A DNA stretch of 64,000 bases. It comes from an uncultured Prolixibacteraceae bacterium (GTDB lineage Bacteria > Bacteroidota > Bacteroidia > Bacteroidales > Prolixibacteraceae). A program made the translations under genes and the position numbers. The stretch lies in contig CALGIG010000034.1 of NCBI GenBank assembly GCA_937915865.1, positions 119,101 to 183,100 on the forward strand, given 5' to 3'. The notes below the pieces were generated by a model. That model saw nothing but the letters and a program-made list of their open reading frames with translations. It searched no databases and had not been told where the DNA came from. Shown here one piece after another: positions 9,011-18,043 of this stretch; within the stretch, counting starts at the first letter, position 1; each line of letters opens with the position of its first letter.

Positions 9011-9985
9011 TTATTTTTGCCGGGTAGTAGTATAATTCACCAGTTCGATCAATGCAGTGCGCGATTCACTTTCAGGAAATCCCATAATTCCGGCAATTGC
9101 CTTTTCGCGGAATTCGTTCATCACCTGCGACGCATATTCCAATCCACCACGGCTAACTACCAGATCGACGAGTTCCTTTACTTTCGCCTGATTCTTGTTT
9201 TTCTTTTTAATCAGGTTCAAAATGCGGCTCCTTTCACCTGATTCGCAATTATTTAATATATAAAGAAGTGGCAGAGTGATTTTCTTTTCCTTGATGTCGT
9301 TTCCGGTAGGTTTGCCTAAAAGACCCTTGCTCTGGTAATCAAAAATATCGTCTTTTATCTGGAAAGCAATACCGGCATCGAGCCCAATCTGGAACATACG
9401 CTCAACGACCTCATCGTCTTTAGTCACCGAAGCTGCTCCCATGGCCATGCTGGTAGCAATCAGCGAGGCGGTTTTTTTGCGGATGATTTCGTAATACGTT
9501 TCGTTGTCGATGTCCAGTTTGCGGCTTTTGCGCATCTGCAAAATCTCGCCTTCGCTCATGTCTTTTACAGCCCTGGAAATCAGGTGCAGGAAACGGTATT
9601 CTTTGTAATCAAGTGTGTTGAGCATCCCACGTGCCAAAATAAAATCACCAACCAAAACTGCAATTTTATTTTTCCAAAGGGCATTAATCGAAAAATTTCC
9701 ACGACGTTCGTATGATTCGTCAACAACATCGTCGTGCACCAAACTGGCTGTATGTAACAATTCGATTGAAGATGCTGCCAGATATGTAGTTTCGTTAAAT
9801 TCGCCACACATTTTGGCCGACAGAAAAACAAACATTGGCCGCATCTGTTTGCCCTTGGTTTTCAGAATATAGCGAATGACCAGCTGAAGAAACGGAATAT
9901 CACTTTTAATGGCTTCTTTGAAGTAATTTTCGAAACTTTTTAATTCTTCTCTAATCGGCAATTTTATAGTATCCAAAGAGGTCAT
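9011..9985 (-). CDS. Long-chain polyprenyl diphosphate synthase
   Basis: A 324-residue trans-isoprenyl diphosphate synthase that chains isopentenyl-PP units, probably making the side chain of menaquinone. The first Asp-rich motif is D85-D86-x-x-D89 (HDDVVDE) and the second is D212-D213-x-x-D216 (KDDIFDY). The residue five places before the first motif is Ala80, a small residue that favours long products (C35-C45) over farnesyl or geranylgeranyl chains. It converges with the ppc/carbonic anhydrase pair. Chain length is inferred only. Confidence 0.93.
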   Translation of the reverse strand: MTSLDTIKLPIREELKSFENYFKEAIKSDIPFLQLVIRYILKTKGKQMRPMFVFLSAKMCGEFNETTYLAASSIELLHTASLVHDDVVDESYERRGNFSINALWKNKIAVLVGDFILARGMLNTLDYKEYRFLHLISRAVKDMSEGEILQMRKSRKLDIDNETYYEIIRKKTASLIATSMAMGAASVTKDDEVVERMFQIGLDAGIAFQIKDDIFDYQSKGLLGKPTGNDIKEKKITLPLLYILNNCESGERSRILNLIKKKNKNQAKVKELVDLVVSRGGLEYASQVMNEFREKAIAGIMGFPESESRTALIELVNYTTTRQK

Positions 9986-10163
9986 TCAGGCATTTTTTGA
10001 ATGTTTCAAAAGTAATAAATATATTGATTTGATTCCTTTAGCCTTTCTTTTTGATAAAGTATTGTAATACACTTAAATAAGGGTTTATTGTACACTTATT
10101 TGAAAACAATCTTAAATTTAAGAACTTAATAATTATAAAATAAGAATAAAAATCAAATATTCA

Positions 10164-10171
10164 TATATTTG
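10164..10171 (+). promoter_or_regulatory. Bacteroidota -7 promoter box for the arsR-type gene
   Basis: TATATTTG matches the TAnnTTTG box and lies 20 bp before the ATG of the ArsR-family gene. The -33 element is not clear. Confidence 0.5.
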
Positions 10172-10190
10172 CATCTATAAACTTTAACCC

Positions 10191-10496
10191 ATGTTTAATA
10201 TTCAGGAAATTGATGCCGACCGTTTAGAGACGGCGGCAAATATGCTAAAAGCAATTGCACACCCCGTTCGGATAGCAATCTTGAAACATTTGGAAGGGGG
10301 TAAAAAATTAACGGTAACAGAAATACACGAGTTACTTGGTATCGAACAATCGACAACATCACATCATTTGGGGATTTTGAAAGATAAAGGAGTACTATGT
10401 TCACGCCGTGAAGGTAAAAATACATATTACTACCTGAAACATGATATTTTGAGCCAAATTGTTGATTGCCTGCAAAGATGTACTTGCGAAGAGTAA
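10191..10496 (+). CDS. ArsR-family transcriptional repressor
   Basis: A 101-residue winged-helix repressor. The recognition helix region is EQSTTSHHLGILKDKGVLCS and the wing is RREGKNTYYYL. Cysteines at VLCSRRE and in the tail CLQRCTCEE could bind a metal or react with a thiol oxidant, as in metal-sensing or redox-sensing ArsR proteins. No metal efflux pump or arsenate reductase is adjacent, so the regulon is unknown; the gene is probably autoregulated from the -7 box just upstream. Confidence 0.9.
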   Translation: MFNIQEIDADRLETAANMLKAIAHPVRIAILKHLEGGKKLTVTEIHELLGIEQSTTSHHLGILKDKGVLCSRREGKNTYYYLKHDILSQIVDCLQRCTCEE

Positions 10497-10502
10497 ATGC
10501 AA

Positions 10503-10807
10503 CTATTCTTTTAACAGACTAATGTTCGACAACAACCTAGCACAATTGTGTACCGTCAAAATGTCAATTCGCTGGTCGTCAACAAGCAAATAAATAATTC
10601 GATAACTTCCAACAACAAGCTGCCTCAAAGAATTGTCGTTGAACTCAGGTACTTTTTTCCTGCTTTGAGGTAGAGTTCCAAAACATCGACAGAATATAAC
10701 AACTTTTCCAGGGTAAGCTCGGCATATCTTTGCGAGTCTTTGGCTATGTATTCGGCCAAATAATTTAAATCCTGAATCGCTTGTTCTATCCAGACTATTT
10801 TAACCAT
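10503..10807 (-). pseudogene. ParE/RelE-family toxin, frameshifted
   Basis: The first 50 codons read as a ParE/RelE toxin (MVKIVWIEQAIQDLNYLAEY). The frame is then lost at a run of six T on the + strand (10653-10658), giving a short out-of-frame tail. Restoring one base gives the expected continuation KVPEFNDNSLRQLVVGSYRI and then YLLVDDQRIDIL, ending at a stop at 10503-10505, a full ParE-type length of about 100 residues. The gene overlaps its antitoxin by 13 bp. A homopolymer sequencing error cannot be excluded. Confidence 0.8.
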
Positions 10808-10977
10808 TTACCTAACTTCGCTTTAGCGGTTTCTTTAGAATAAATCTTTCCCTGTCTCGAATCATTCATACCTTTTTCTATTTTTTCGAGAAATACCGGA
10901 TGGTCAATTACCTGATCAATTGTCAGGTTCTCAGGCATCTGTTCTATTACATTGATTATCTGTGTTTTTGTAATCAT
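10795..10977 (-). CDS. ParD/RelB-like antitoxin, partner of the frameshifted toxin
   Basis: A 60-residue protein starting MITKTQIINVIEQMPENLT, directly upstream of and overlapping the ParE-like toxin on the same strand, the usual antitoxin-first layout. The length and the charged C-terminal tail (KETAKAKLGKWLK) fit an antitoxin whose tail wraps the toxin. It appears intact while the toxin is broken, so it may be an orphan antitoxin. Confidence 0.75.
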   Translation of the reverse strand: MITKTQIINVIEQMPENLTIDQVIDHPVFLEKIEKGMNDSRQGKIYSKETAKAKLGKWLK

Positions 10978-11130
10978 AAATATCTGTGTTCATTTACGTC
11001 AACTTAACCTCACGATGTTCAAAGATACGTTTCTTTACTGAATTCTTTTCGGTTTATATCAGTATCGAAATATCAAAAATAGTCCTTTCAGAAACTTTTT
11101 TCCTAATTTCGAACTCCAGAAATTTACATC

Positions 11131-11577
11131 ATGGCAAAAATTAGGGTGACCAAACAATTTGGCTTCGAAATGTCGCACGCATTGCTCAATTACGATGGAC
11201 TTTGCCGTAACATTCACGGCCATTCGTACAAGCTTCAGATTACGGTTAAAGGTGAACCGGCAAACGAACCAGGTAGTCCCAAGGATGGAATGGTAATCGA
11301 CTTTAGTATACTGAAGAAAATGGTTCAAGAGCAAATCATTAACCAACTCGATCATTCGCTGATGATCAATGAAAATGCGCCAACCGATAAACTAAATGCC
11401 TTGGGCGAAATGTACGAACGACACCAGGTTGTGCCGTTTCAACCAACCTCCGAAAATCTGGTTGTTTATATTGCCGAAAAAGTGAAACAACTTCTCCCTG
11501 AACATATTGAGCTTTTTTGTGTTCGTTTGTTCGAAACAGGCAGTTCGTTTGCCGAATGGTATGCCGAAGATCAGTAA
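11131..11577 (+). CDS. queD: 6-carboxy-5,6,7,8-tetrahydropterin synthase
   Basis: QueD converts dihydroneopterin triphosphate to 6-carboxytetrahydropterin in the queuosine/7-deazaguanine pathway. Zinc ligands H16, H29 and H31 (SHAL, IHGHSY) and the catalytic cysteine C25 (GLCRN) are present, as is the DHSLMIN segment. At 148 residues it has a short insertion relative to E. coli QueD (121). No queC, queE or queF lies in the window. The pterin synthase (PTPS) fold is certain; QueD over PTPS-III is the likely reading. Confidence 0.9.
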   Translation: MAKIRVTKQFGFEMSHALLNYDGLCRNIHGHSYKLQITVKGEPANEPGSPKDGMVIDFSILKKMVQEQIINQLDHSLMINENAPTDKLNALGEMYERHQVVPFQPTSENLVVYIAEKVKQLLPEHIELFCVRLFETGSSFAEWYAEDQ

Positions 11578-11586
11578 GAATAGCCG

Positions 11587-11620
11587 CCCCTAAATCCCCT
11601 CCCCAAGAGGGGACTTTAAG
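11587..11620 (+). repeat. C-rich palindromic intergenic repeat
   Basis: CCCCTAAATCCCCTCCCC followed by AAGAGGGGACTTT lies between queD and polA. TCCCCT (11595-11600) and AGGGGA (11608-11613) can form a short hairpin. From memory, near-identical C-rich/G-rich strings are scattered through Bacteroidota intergenic regions; only one copy is seen here. Confidence 0.5.
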
Positions 11621-11665
11621 AGTGACGCACAAATTGTAAATAAATAAATCGTAAATCTTTTGAAA

Positions 11666-14464
11666 ATGGTCCTCCACGACAATACCGATAAACGCCTTTT
11701 TCTGCTCGATGCGTATGCGTTGATCTACAGATCATATTTTGCATTCATCAAAAATCCACGATTCAATTCCAAAGGACTGAATACCTCGGCCATGTATGGT
11801 TTTGTGAATACGCTCGAACAGTTGCTGAACGAGCAAAAACCTTCGCATATCGCGGTTGTTTTTGACTTGAATGTGCCGACTTTTCGTCACGAAATGTTCG
11901 ATGCCTATAAAGCCAATCGCGAGGCAATGCCCGAAGACCTTCAGAAATCCATTCCATACATCAGGAGGATTATTGAAGCTTACAATATTCCGATCCTTGA
12001 AAAAGCTGGATTTGAGGCTGATGATGTTATTGGAACTTTGGCAAAAAAAGCCGAAACGATGGGTTATACCACATACATGATGACACCCGATAAGGACTAC
12101 GCCCAATTGGTCTCTGAAAATATTTTCATGTATAAGCCGTCGCGTGGTGGCGAAGCTCCCGAAATTTGGGGTATTCCGCAGGTAAAAGAAAATTTTGAAA
12201 TAGACGATCCGCTTCAGGTTATTGATATTCTGGGACTAATGGGCGATACTGCCGATAATATTCCAGGTTGCCCTGGTGTTGGTCCCAAAACCGCAATGAA
12301 ATTAATTTCGACCTACAAATCAATAGATGGGATTTACCAGAACATCAGCGACCAGAAAGGAAAGCTGAAAGAGAACCTGGTTGAGCACGAGCAGCAGGTA
12401 CGTATGTCGCGAAAATTAGCCGAGATTATTCTGGATGTACCGGTTGATTTCGACGAAAGTAAGCTTATTATGGAAAATCCAAATTTCCAAAAGCTAAATG
12501 AAATTTATACCGAGCTCGAATTCAGGCAGTTTATAAAAAAGCAGGAAACAAAACCTTTAGCAGCCAACGATAATCTTTTTGAACAAGGTTCACTCTTTAA
12601 CAATTTTATTCAGCCAATAGAGCAGAAACAGGTATTAGAAGCCAAAACGATCGACACAATTGAAACCATTCCACACCAGTATTACCTGATTGAAACCGCC
12701 GAGCAACGGGCTAGCCTCCGGGCTGAACTTTCGGTGCAAAAAGAATTTTGTTTCGATACTGAAACTACCGGGCTAGATACAATTACTGCAGAACTGGTTT
12801 GTATGTCATTTTCATTCCGCCCGCACGAGGCATATTGCGTTACTTTGCCCGAAAATAGGGAGCAGGCGACGGCAATTGTTCAGGAATTCTGTTTTGTTTT
12901 TGGCGACGAAAAAATCCTGAAAATTGGTCAAAACATTAAATACGATTTATCAATCCTGAAAAACTATGGATTAGAAATTCGCGGGCCGTTGTTCGATACT
13001 ATGATAGCGCATTACCTTATTCAGCCTGAAATGCGCCATAACCTCGATGACTTGTGCGAGCAATATCTTAATTTCAGGAAAATTACTACCGACACGTTAA
13101 TTGGAGGTAAAGGTTTATTCCAGAAAACCATGCGCGATGCCAGCTCCATCCAATTACGCGACTATGCCTGTGAAGATGCCGATTTTACACTTCAACTTAA
13201 ACAAGTACTTGAGCCAGAATTAAGTGCAACCGGAACACGCCAGTTGTTCGACGAAGTGGAAATGCCGCTAATCCCGGTTTTGGCCGACATGGAGATGACA
13301 GGTGTAAAATTAAATACTTCGGAATTAACAGTTTATGCCGAAATTTTGAGAAAACAAATCATTGAGATTGAACGCGAAATCATTTCAATGGCGGGTGAAG
13401 AATTTAATATTTCGTCGCCGAAACAGCTTGGGGTCATTTTATTCGAAAAAATGAAGATAGACCCGAATGCGAAGATGACCAAAACCAAGCAATATTCCAC
13501 TTCGGAAGAAACGCTCGAAAAACTTCAGGATAAAAATCCGATTGTAGCCAAAATTCTGGAATACCGCGGCTTGAAAAAGCTACTTACTACTTATGTGGAA
13601 GCCTTGCCTCAGCAAATCAATCCGAAAACAAATCGCATTCATACCAATTTTAACCAGACTATTGCAGCAACCGGTCGCCTGAGTTCAACAAATCCAAATC
13701 TGCAAAACATCCCTATTCGTGACGAAAATGGCCGCGAACTGCGTAAAGCATTTATTCCTTCCGACGACAAACATACCTTTCTTTCGGCTGACTACTCGCA
13801 AATCGAATTACGAATCATGGCCGCGTTGAGCAAAGACCAACAAATGATCGACGCATTCCTCCACAATCAGGATATTCACGCAATTACAGCATCAAAAATC
13901 TATAAAATACCGGTTGATCAGGTCACTTCGGATATGCGCCGGAAAGCAAAAACAGCCAATTTCGGAATCATCTACGGTATTTCATCATTTGGCCTCTCAC
14001 AGCGGCTAAATATTCCGCGAACTGAAGCAAAGCAATTGATTGACGGATACTTTGAAAATTTTCCGAATGTAAAAAAATACATGGACACCAGTATAGAAGT
14101 TGCCCGCGGAAAAGGATATGTTGAAACCATTAAAGGAAGGAAACGATACCTCAATGATATTAACTCGGCCAATGCAATTGTTCGCGGTGTTGCCGAGCGA
14201 AATGCTATCAATGCCCCAATTCAGGGTTCGGCTGCCGACATCATTAAAATTGCGATGATCAACATCTGGAAAGAAATAAACCGGCAAAAATTACGCTCAA
14301 AAATGATTCTTCAAGTTCACGACGAGTTGAATTTCGATGTGTGGAAACCCGAACTTGAGCAAATAAAAGCTATTGTAAAACATGAAATGGAAAATGCTGT
14401 AAACATTGGAGTGCCTTTGACTGTTGAAATGAACGCAGGAGACAACTGGCTCGATGCCCATTAA
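11666..14464 (+). CDS. polA: DNA polymerase I
   Basis: Pol I performs Okazaki-fragment processing and repair synthesis. The ATG at 11666 gives 932 residues; an upstream TTG is less likely. Domains in order: a 5' nuclease (about 1-290, with DADDVIGTLA-like acidic motifs and GVGPKTA), an intact 3'-5' exonuclease (CFDTETTGLD retains the DxE pair, so proofreading is expected), and the polymerase domain with SADYSQIELRIMAA (motif A), RRKAKTANFGIIYG (O-helix) and VHDELNFDV (motif C). The length and all motifs are normal. It is a single-gene unit. Confidence 0.97.
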   Translation: MVLHDNTDKRLFLLDAYALIYRSYFAFIKNPRFNSKGLNTSAMYGFVNTLEQLLNEQKPSHIAVVFDLNVPTFRHEMFDAYKANREAMPEDLQKSIPYIRRIIEAYNIPILEKAGFEADDVIGTLAKKAETMGYTTYMMTPDKDYAQLVSENIFMYKPSRGGEAPEIWGIPQVKENFEIDDPLQVIDILGLMGDTADNIPGCPGVGPKTAMKLISTYKSIDGIYQNISDQKGKLKENLVEHEQQVRMSRKLAEIILDVPVDFDESKLIMENPNFQKLNEIYTELEFRQFIKKQETKPLAANDNLFEQGSLFNNFIQPIEQKQVLEAKTIDTIETIPHQYYLIETAEQRASLRAELSVQKEFCFDTETTGLDTITAELVCMSFSFRPHEAYCVTLPENREQATAIVQEFCFVFGDEKILKIGQNIKYDLSILKNYGLEIRGPLFDTMIAHYLIQPEMRHNLDDLCEQYLNFRKITTDTLIGGKGLFQKTMRDASSIQLRDYACEDADFTLQLKQVLEPELSATGTRQLFDEVEMPLIPVLADMEMTGVKLNTSELTVYAEILRKQIIEIEREIISMAGEEFNISSPKQLGVILFEKMKIDPNAKMTKTKQYSTSEETLEKLQDKNPIVAKILEYRGLKKLLTTYVEALPQQINPKTNRIHTNFNQTIAATGRLSSTNPNLQNIPIRDENGRELRKAFIPSDDKHTFLSADYSQIELRIMAALSKDQQMIDAFLHNQDIHAITASKIYKIPVDQVTSDMRRKAKTANFGIIYGISSFGLSQRLNIPRTEAKQLIDGYFENFPNVKKYMDTSIEVARGKGYVETIKGRKRYLNDINSANAIVRGVAERNAINAPIQGSAADIIKIAMINIWKEINRQKLRSKMILQVHDELNFDVWKPELEQIKAIVKHEMENAVNIGVPLTVEMNAGDNWLDAH

Positions 14465-14572
14465 CAATGGGAAATAGTTAGTAATTAACAGAAAATCGCA
14501 ATGACATTTTTTTGCCTGATTATTAACTTTTAGGTGCCACAAAGTTTATCCTCCCCAAATCATAAAACTGAA

Positions 14573-14743
14573 ATGAAACAAAAACCTGAAATGAAAGAAG
14601 TATTGGTTACTGAAGACGACTACCGGGAAGCTTTAAAACGTTTTCTTGAAATATGTGATGCAGAAGAAGGCTCACCTGAGGCCGAAGAGCTTGAACATTT
14701 GATGACACTTATGGAAATTTATGAACAGGAAAACTGCTCTTGA
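14573..14743 (+). CDS. Small HigA-N-terminal-like protein, no HTH
   Basis: A 56-residue acidic protein (from the ATG at 14573; a GTG at 14534 would give 69). The segment VTEDDYREALKRFLEICDAE and the following SPEAEELEHLMTLMEIYE resemble the N-terminal region of HigA-type antitoxins (x-x-EEEY-x-A-x-x-x-I then GTPEGDELELL). The helix-turn-helix that normally follows is absent and there is no toxin gene nearby. It may be a remnant or a stand-alone small protein. Confidence 0.5.
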   Translation: MKQKPEMKEVLVTEDDYREALKRFLEICDAEEGSPEAEELEHLMTLMEIYEQENCS

Positions 14744-14755
14744 AAGTGAGTAGTT

Positions 14756-15709
14756 TTAAAACCTGTTGAAAATCTCAGAAACAGCAGCATTATACTTTTG
14801 CAAATTGCCTGATTTTTTTATCAGTTTCATCACCTTGTGCGGATCGCTGAACGATTCACTGAAATAAGCCCAGAATTGATTCATTCTCTGCAGAATATGA
14901 CCAGAGCCCTCTAAGCGTAACGAATAAGCTTCGAATAAACGGTCATGAAAATTGCGCAGTTTTTCGCGCAAAGTGTTTTCAGGAAAAACCTCTCCCCTAA
15001 GCTGCATAGCCAATGCCGGATTTGCAAGCAGTCCCCTGCCAATCATCCAGTTCATCTGTTCTGGAAATTTAGTTCCAAGCTCCTGAAATCCTGAAGCAGA
15101 AACAATATCGCCATTATACACTAACGAATGTTTCGATAAAAACATCGCTTCAGCAAATAATTCGGGCTTAGTTTTTCCATTGTACATTTGTGCAGCTGTT
15201 CGCGGATGAAATATCAATTCTTCAAGCGGATAATCAGCAAGTACTTCAAAAATCTTTACAAAGTCGTGATCATCGTTCATTCCAGCCCGCATTTTTACTG
15301 AAAAACGGATACTGGTGAACCTGGAAAATAACTGGTTTAATATTTCATCCAGTTTTTCGGCATTCAGAAGTAAGGCTGATCCCCGTCCCTTGTTTGTAAC
15401 CATTGGATAAGGGCAACCCAAATTCAGGTTAATCTCTGAATATCCATACTGGAATATAACCTCAACCAAATCATTGAGTTCACCATAATCGGAAAACAAA
15501 ATTTGAGGAACAGTAGCCAATTCAGAATTATTCTCAGGAAGTATCTCACGTAAGTGTGATCGCTTAATTTCTCGCCTCTTACCAAACGAAAGATAAGGCA
15601 CAAAATATTTATCGATACCACCAAAAGTCTCAGCTAAAATGTTCCTGAAGTTAAAATCGGTTAACCCTTGCAAGGGGGCCTGGTAAATTTTAAGGTTATT
15701 TTGATACAT
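14756..15709 (-). CDS. tRNA-dihydrouridine synthase family protein
   Basis: An FMN-dependent TIM-barrel enzyme (317 residues) that reduces uridine in tRNA D-loops. The start QAPLQGLTDFNFRN and the catalytic cysteine C99 in NLNLGCPYP identify the Dus family. The following KGRGSALL replaces the more common KGAGSAL. HPRTAAQMYNG and a YNGDI motif give the FMN/phosphate site. The paralogue (DusA/B/C type) cannot be assigned. It is divergent from the DUF4271 gene. Confidence 0.92.
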   Translation of the reverse strand: MYQNNLKIYQAPLQGLTDFNFRNILAETFGGIDKYFVPYLSFGKRREIKRSHLREILPENNSELATVPQILFSDYGELNDLVEVIFQYGYSEINLNLGCPYPMVTNKGRGSALLLNAEKLDEILNQLFSRFTSIRFSVKMRAGMNDDHDFVKIFEVLADYPLEELIFHPRTAAQMYNGKTKPELFAEAMFLSKHSLVYNGDIVSASGFQELGTKFPEQMNWMIGRGLLANPALAMQLRGEVFPENTLREKLRNFHDRLFEAYSLRLEGSGHILQRMNQFWAYFSESFSDPHKVMKLIKKSGNLQKYNAAVSEIFNRF

Positions 15710-15767
15710 ACCTGTTAAATTTCGGGTTTAAAGTTTCGACTGAGGTCTAACAAAAATGATTAATCAC

Positions 15768-15775
15768 TACTTTTG
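15768..15775 (+). promoter_or_regulatory. Bacteroidota -7 promoter box for the DUF4271-hemD unit
   Basis: TACTTTTG matches TAnnTTTG exactly, 30 bp before the DUF4271 start codon. Confidence 0.5.
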
Positions 15776-15804
15776 CGCCACAAACTTATACAATTGGCAG
15801 CGGT

Positions 15805-16773
15805 ATGCAATCTTCACAATTCAAATCAGACACAACAAACACTAACCTGACTTTGAATTTGGCAAATACACAGACGCAAACTACCCAAACTGATATTATA
15901 AAACCTGCTCTAAGCCTTAACGATCCCTCATTTAGCGATTCGTTAAGTGTTAATTATATAGCTCCCGATAGTGTTATAATTTTCGGAGGCCGTCCCGAAT
16001 GGTCACAGTTCCGAAAAGCATATATCCCAAAGCACAATTATGCCAATGAAGTTGTACATCAGTTACCTTACGACTCGCTTCATACAGTTCTGAAAGGTGT
16101 TGAAGTTGTTTTTCCCGGCAAAAAAATTTTCCGTTCGAATCCCGATTGGTTGGTTGGTGTAATGTTGGCAGCCTTTCTTCTGTTCGCAACTGTTCGGTTA
16201 ATTTTCAATAAATATCTGGCGCAATTACTTCATTCATCTGTAAACTTTTCCACATTTACACGTTTATTCAGGGAACGGTACTTCAACCTGTTACATGCTT
16301 CTTTCAGGCTCGATGTTGTCTTTAACCTGGAGTTTACCTTGTTGATGTACCAGTTTTTATCCATTCACAAAATCAATTTAGGATTTTCTAAAACATATTC
16401 ACTATATATTTTTTGTTTTGGTTTAGTTGTTGCTTATTTTCTTGGTAAAAGAATTATTTATTACCTGTTGGGCATATTAACCGAAACAAAGCCTGAAGTG
16501 CTTGAGTATCTGTTTTGTATAACCGTATACAATCGGGTTTTAGGTGTATTCCTTTTACCCCTAACAGCAATCATTGCTTTTGTACCCCTAACAATAGCTG
16601 AATCTCTTTTGTATTTAGGACTGTTAATCGTGATTGTTTTCTATCTTATGGCTTTGGCCCGGGGTATGAAAATTTTCCTTAAAAAACAGTTTTCTATTTC
16701 GTATTTGATTTTATACCTTTGTACCCTTGAAATTTTACCATTACTTCTGATATATAGTATTTTGTTGAGCTGA
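15805..16773 (+). CDS. DUF4271 integral membrane protein
   Basis: A 322-residue protein with a soluble N-terminal segment of about 115 residues and then roughly six hydrophobic segments (starting VGVMLAAFLLFATVRLIF and ending LILYLCTLEILPLLLIYSIL). The size and position before hemD match the DUF4271 family of Bacteroidota. The function is unknown. It is followed 32 bp later by hemD, so the two probably share a transcript from the -7 box at 15768. Confidence 0.85.
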   Translation: MQSSQFKSDTTNTNLTLNLANTQTQTTQTDIIKPALSLNDPSFSDSLSVNYIAPDSVIIFGGRPEWSQFRKAYIPKHNYANEVVHQLPYDSLHTVLKGVEVVFPGKKIFRSNPDWLVGVMLAAFLLFATVRLIFNKYLAQLLHSSVNFSTFTRLFRERYFNLLHASFRLDVVFNLEFTLLMYQFLSIHKINLGFSKTYSLYIFCFGLVVAYFLGKRIIYYLLGILTETKPEVLEYLFCITVYNRVLGVFLLPLTAIIAFVPLTIAESLLYLGLLIVIVFYLMALARGMKIFLKKQFSISYLILYLCTLEILPLLLIYSILLS

Positions 16774-16805
16774 AGTAGTGATGAAACAAATTAAAAGCAT
16801 TTACC

Positions 16806-17552
16806 TTGAAGATCAAGAGAATTTTAGTTTCGCAGCCCAAACCTGAGACAGTCAAATCTCCATATTTTGATCTGGCTGAAAAGCATAATGTTCAGGTTGA
16901 CTTCCGCCCATTTATTCAAGTTGAAGGTGTATCTGCCAAAGAATTTCGGCAAACCAGGGTTCAGATTTTGGACCACTCAGCAGTAATATTCACCAGCAGA
17001 ACAGCTATCGATCATTTTTTCAGACTAAGTACCGACCTTCGGTTAACGATCCCGGATACTATGAAGTATTTTTGCATCTCGGAAGCGACAGCTTTTTACC
17101 TGCAAAAATACATTGTATACCGCAAACGTAAAATATTTTACGGCGCCGGAAAGTTTTCGGAATTAATTGATGTTATGAAAAAACATAAGGAAGAGAAATT
17201 TCTGTTGCCTCTCTCTCAGGTAGGTCAGCCCGAAATTACTTCACTGCTCGACAAAGCTGGATATAATTACACTAAAGCTATTATTTACCAGACGGTTAGC
17301 AGCGATCTTTCCGATTTGAAAGATGTTAATTACGACATTCTGGTATTCTTCAGTCCATCTGGAATTCAATCATTAATGCATAACTTTCCTGGTTTTGCGC
17401 AGGACGAAACTAAAATCGCCTGTTTTGGACCAGCCACTGCTAAAGCAGTTCTCGATGCCGGCTTAAGACTCGATATTGAAGCGCCAACAGCAGAGGCTCC
17501 TTCAATGACAATGGCCCTGGAACAGTACATCAAAAAACACAATAAACCATAA
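16806..17552 (+). CDS. hemD: Uroporphyrinogen-III synthase
   Basis: HemD closes hydroxymethylbilane and inverts ring D to make uroporphyrinogen III for haem, sirohaem or B12. The two-lobed fold is suggested by VIFTSRTAIDHFF in lobe 1 and FFSPSGIQSLM followed by CFGPATAKAVLDAGL in lobe 2. The family is poorly conserved but these match. The start must be the TTG at 16806: the nearby ATG at 16781 is in another frame and there is no in-frame ATG that keeps the MKIKRILVSQPKPET opening. The TTG start may lower translation. Confidence 0.9.
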   Translation: MKIKRILVSQPKPETVKSPYFDLAEKHNVQVDFRPFIQVEGVSAKEFRQTRVQILDHSAVIFTSRTAIDHFFRLSTDLRLTIPDTMKYFCISEATAFYLQKYIVYRKRKIFYGAGKFSELIDVMKKHKEEKFLLPLSQVGQPEITSLLDKAGYNYTKAIIYQTVSSDLSDLKDVNYDILVFFSPSGIQSLMHNFPGFAQDETKIACFGPATAKAVLDAGLRLDIEAPTAEAPSMTMALEQYIKKHNKP

Positions 17553-17576
17553 CAATCGGAACAAACGCAATACAAC

Positions 17577-17608
17577 AAAAAAGGGGAAAGTTGGTTTTCC
17601 CCTTTTTT
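17577..17608 (+). terminator. Rho-independent terminator after hemD
   Basis: The stem AAAAAGGGGAAA / TTTCCCCTTTTT has a short loop and a T-run. It separates hemD from rnpA, 48 bp before the rnpA start. Confidence 0.85.
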
Positions 17609-17655
17609 GTTTAAATTTATCGGAAGACAAATTAAACACATAAAAAAACAATTTA

Positions 17656-18033
17656 ATGGATTTTACACTCAAAAAAGACGAAAGGCTGTGCAGCCAAAAA
17701 ACGATAGGTGAACTATTCACCTCAGGCGAGTCTTTTTTAGTTTTTCCGTTCAAGGTTGTTTTCATGAAAAATGAGTTGCCTCAATCCTTTCCAGCCCAAA
17801 CTGCATTTGCCGTTTCAAAACGGACTTTTAAACGGGCGGTTAAGCGAAATATACTGAAACGGCGTATGCGCGAAGCCTTCAGGTTAAACAAAAATCCATT
17901 TTACGACCAATTAGCCAGTAAAAACCTCCATATCTCAATCATATTCATTTTTATTGGCAAAGATATTCTCGAATACAACATTCTCGAAAAAGCCATGATT
18001 TCGGCCTTTAAAAAGACGCTGGCAAAACTATAG
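17656..18033 (+). CDS. rnpA: Ribonuclease P protein component
   Basis: RnpA is the basic protein subunit that helps the RNase P RNA bind pre-tRNA leaders. At 125 residues it carries the RNR motif RAVKRNILKRRMREAFR and the N-terminal LKKDERL. Association with hemD, not rpmH, is common in Bacteroidota. Confidence 0.96.
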   Translation: MDFTLKKDERLCSQKTIGELFTSGESFLVFPFKVVFMKNELPQSFPAQTAFAVSKRTFKRAVKRNILKRRMREAFRLNKNPFYDQLASKNLHISIIFIFIGKDILEYNILEKAMISAFKKTLAKL

Positions 18034-18043
18034 TGTAGTCCAA

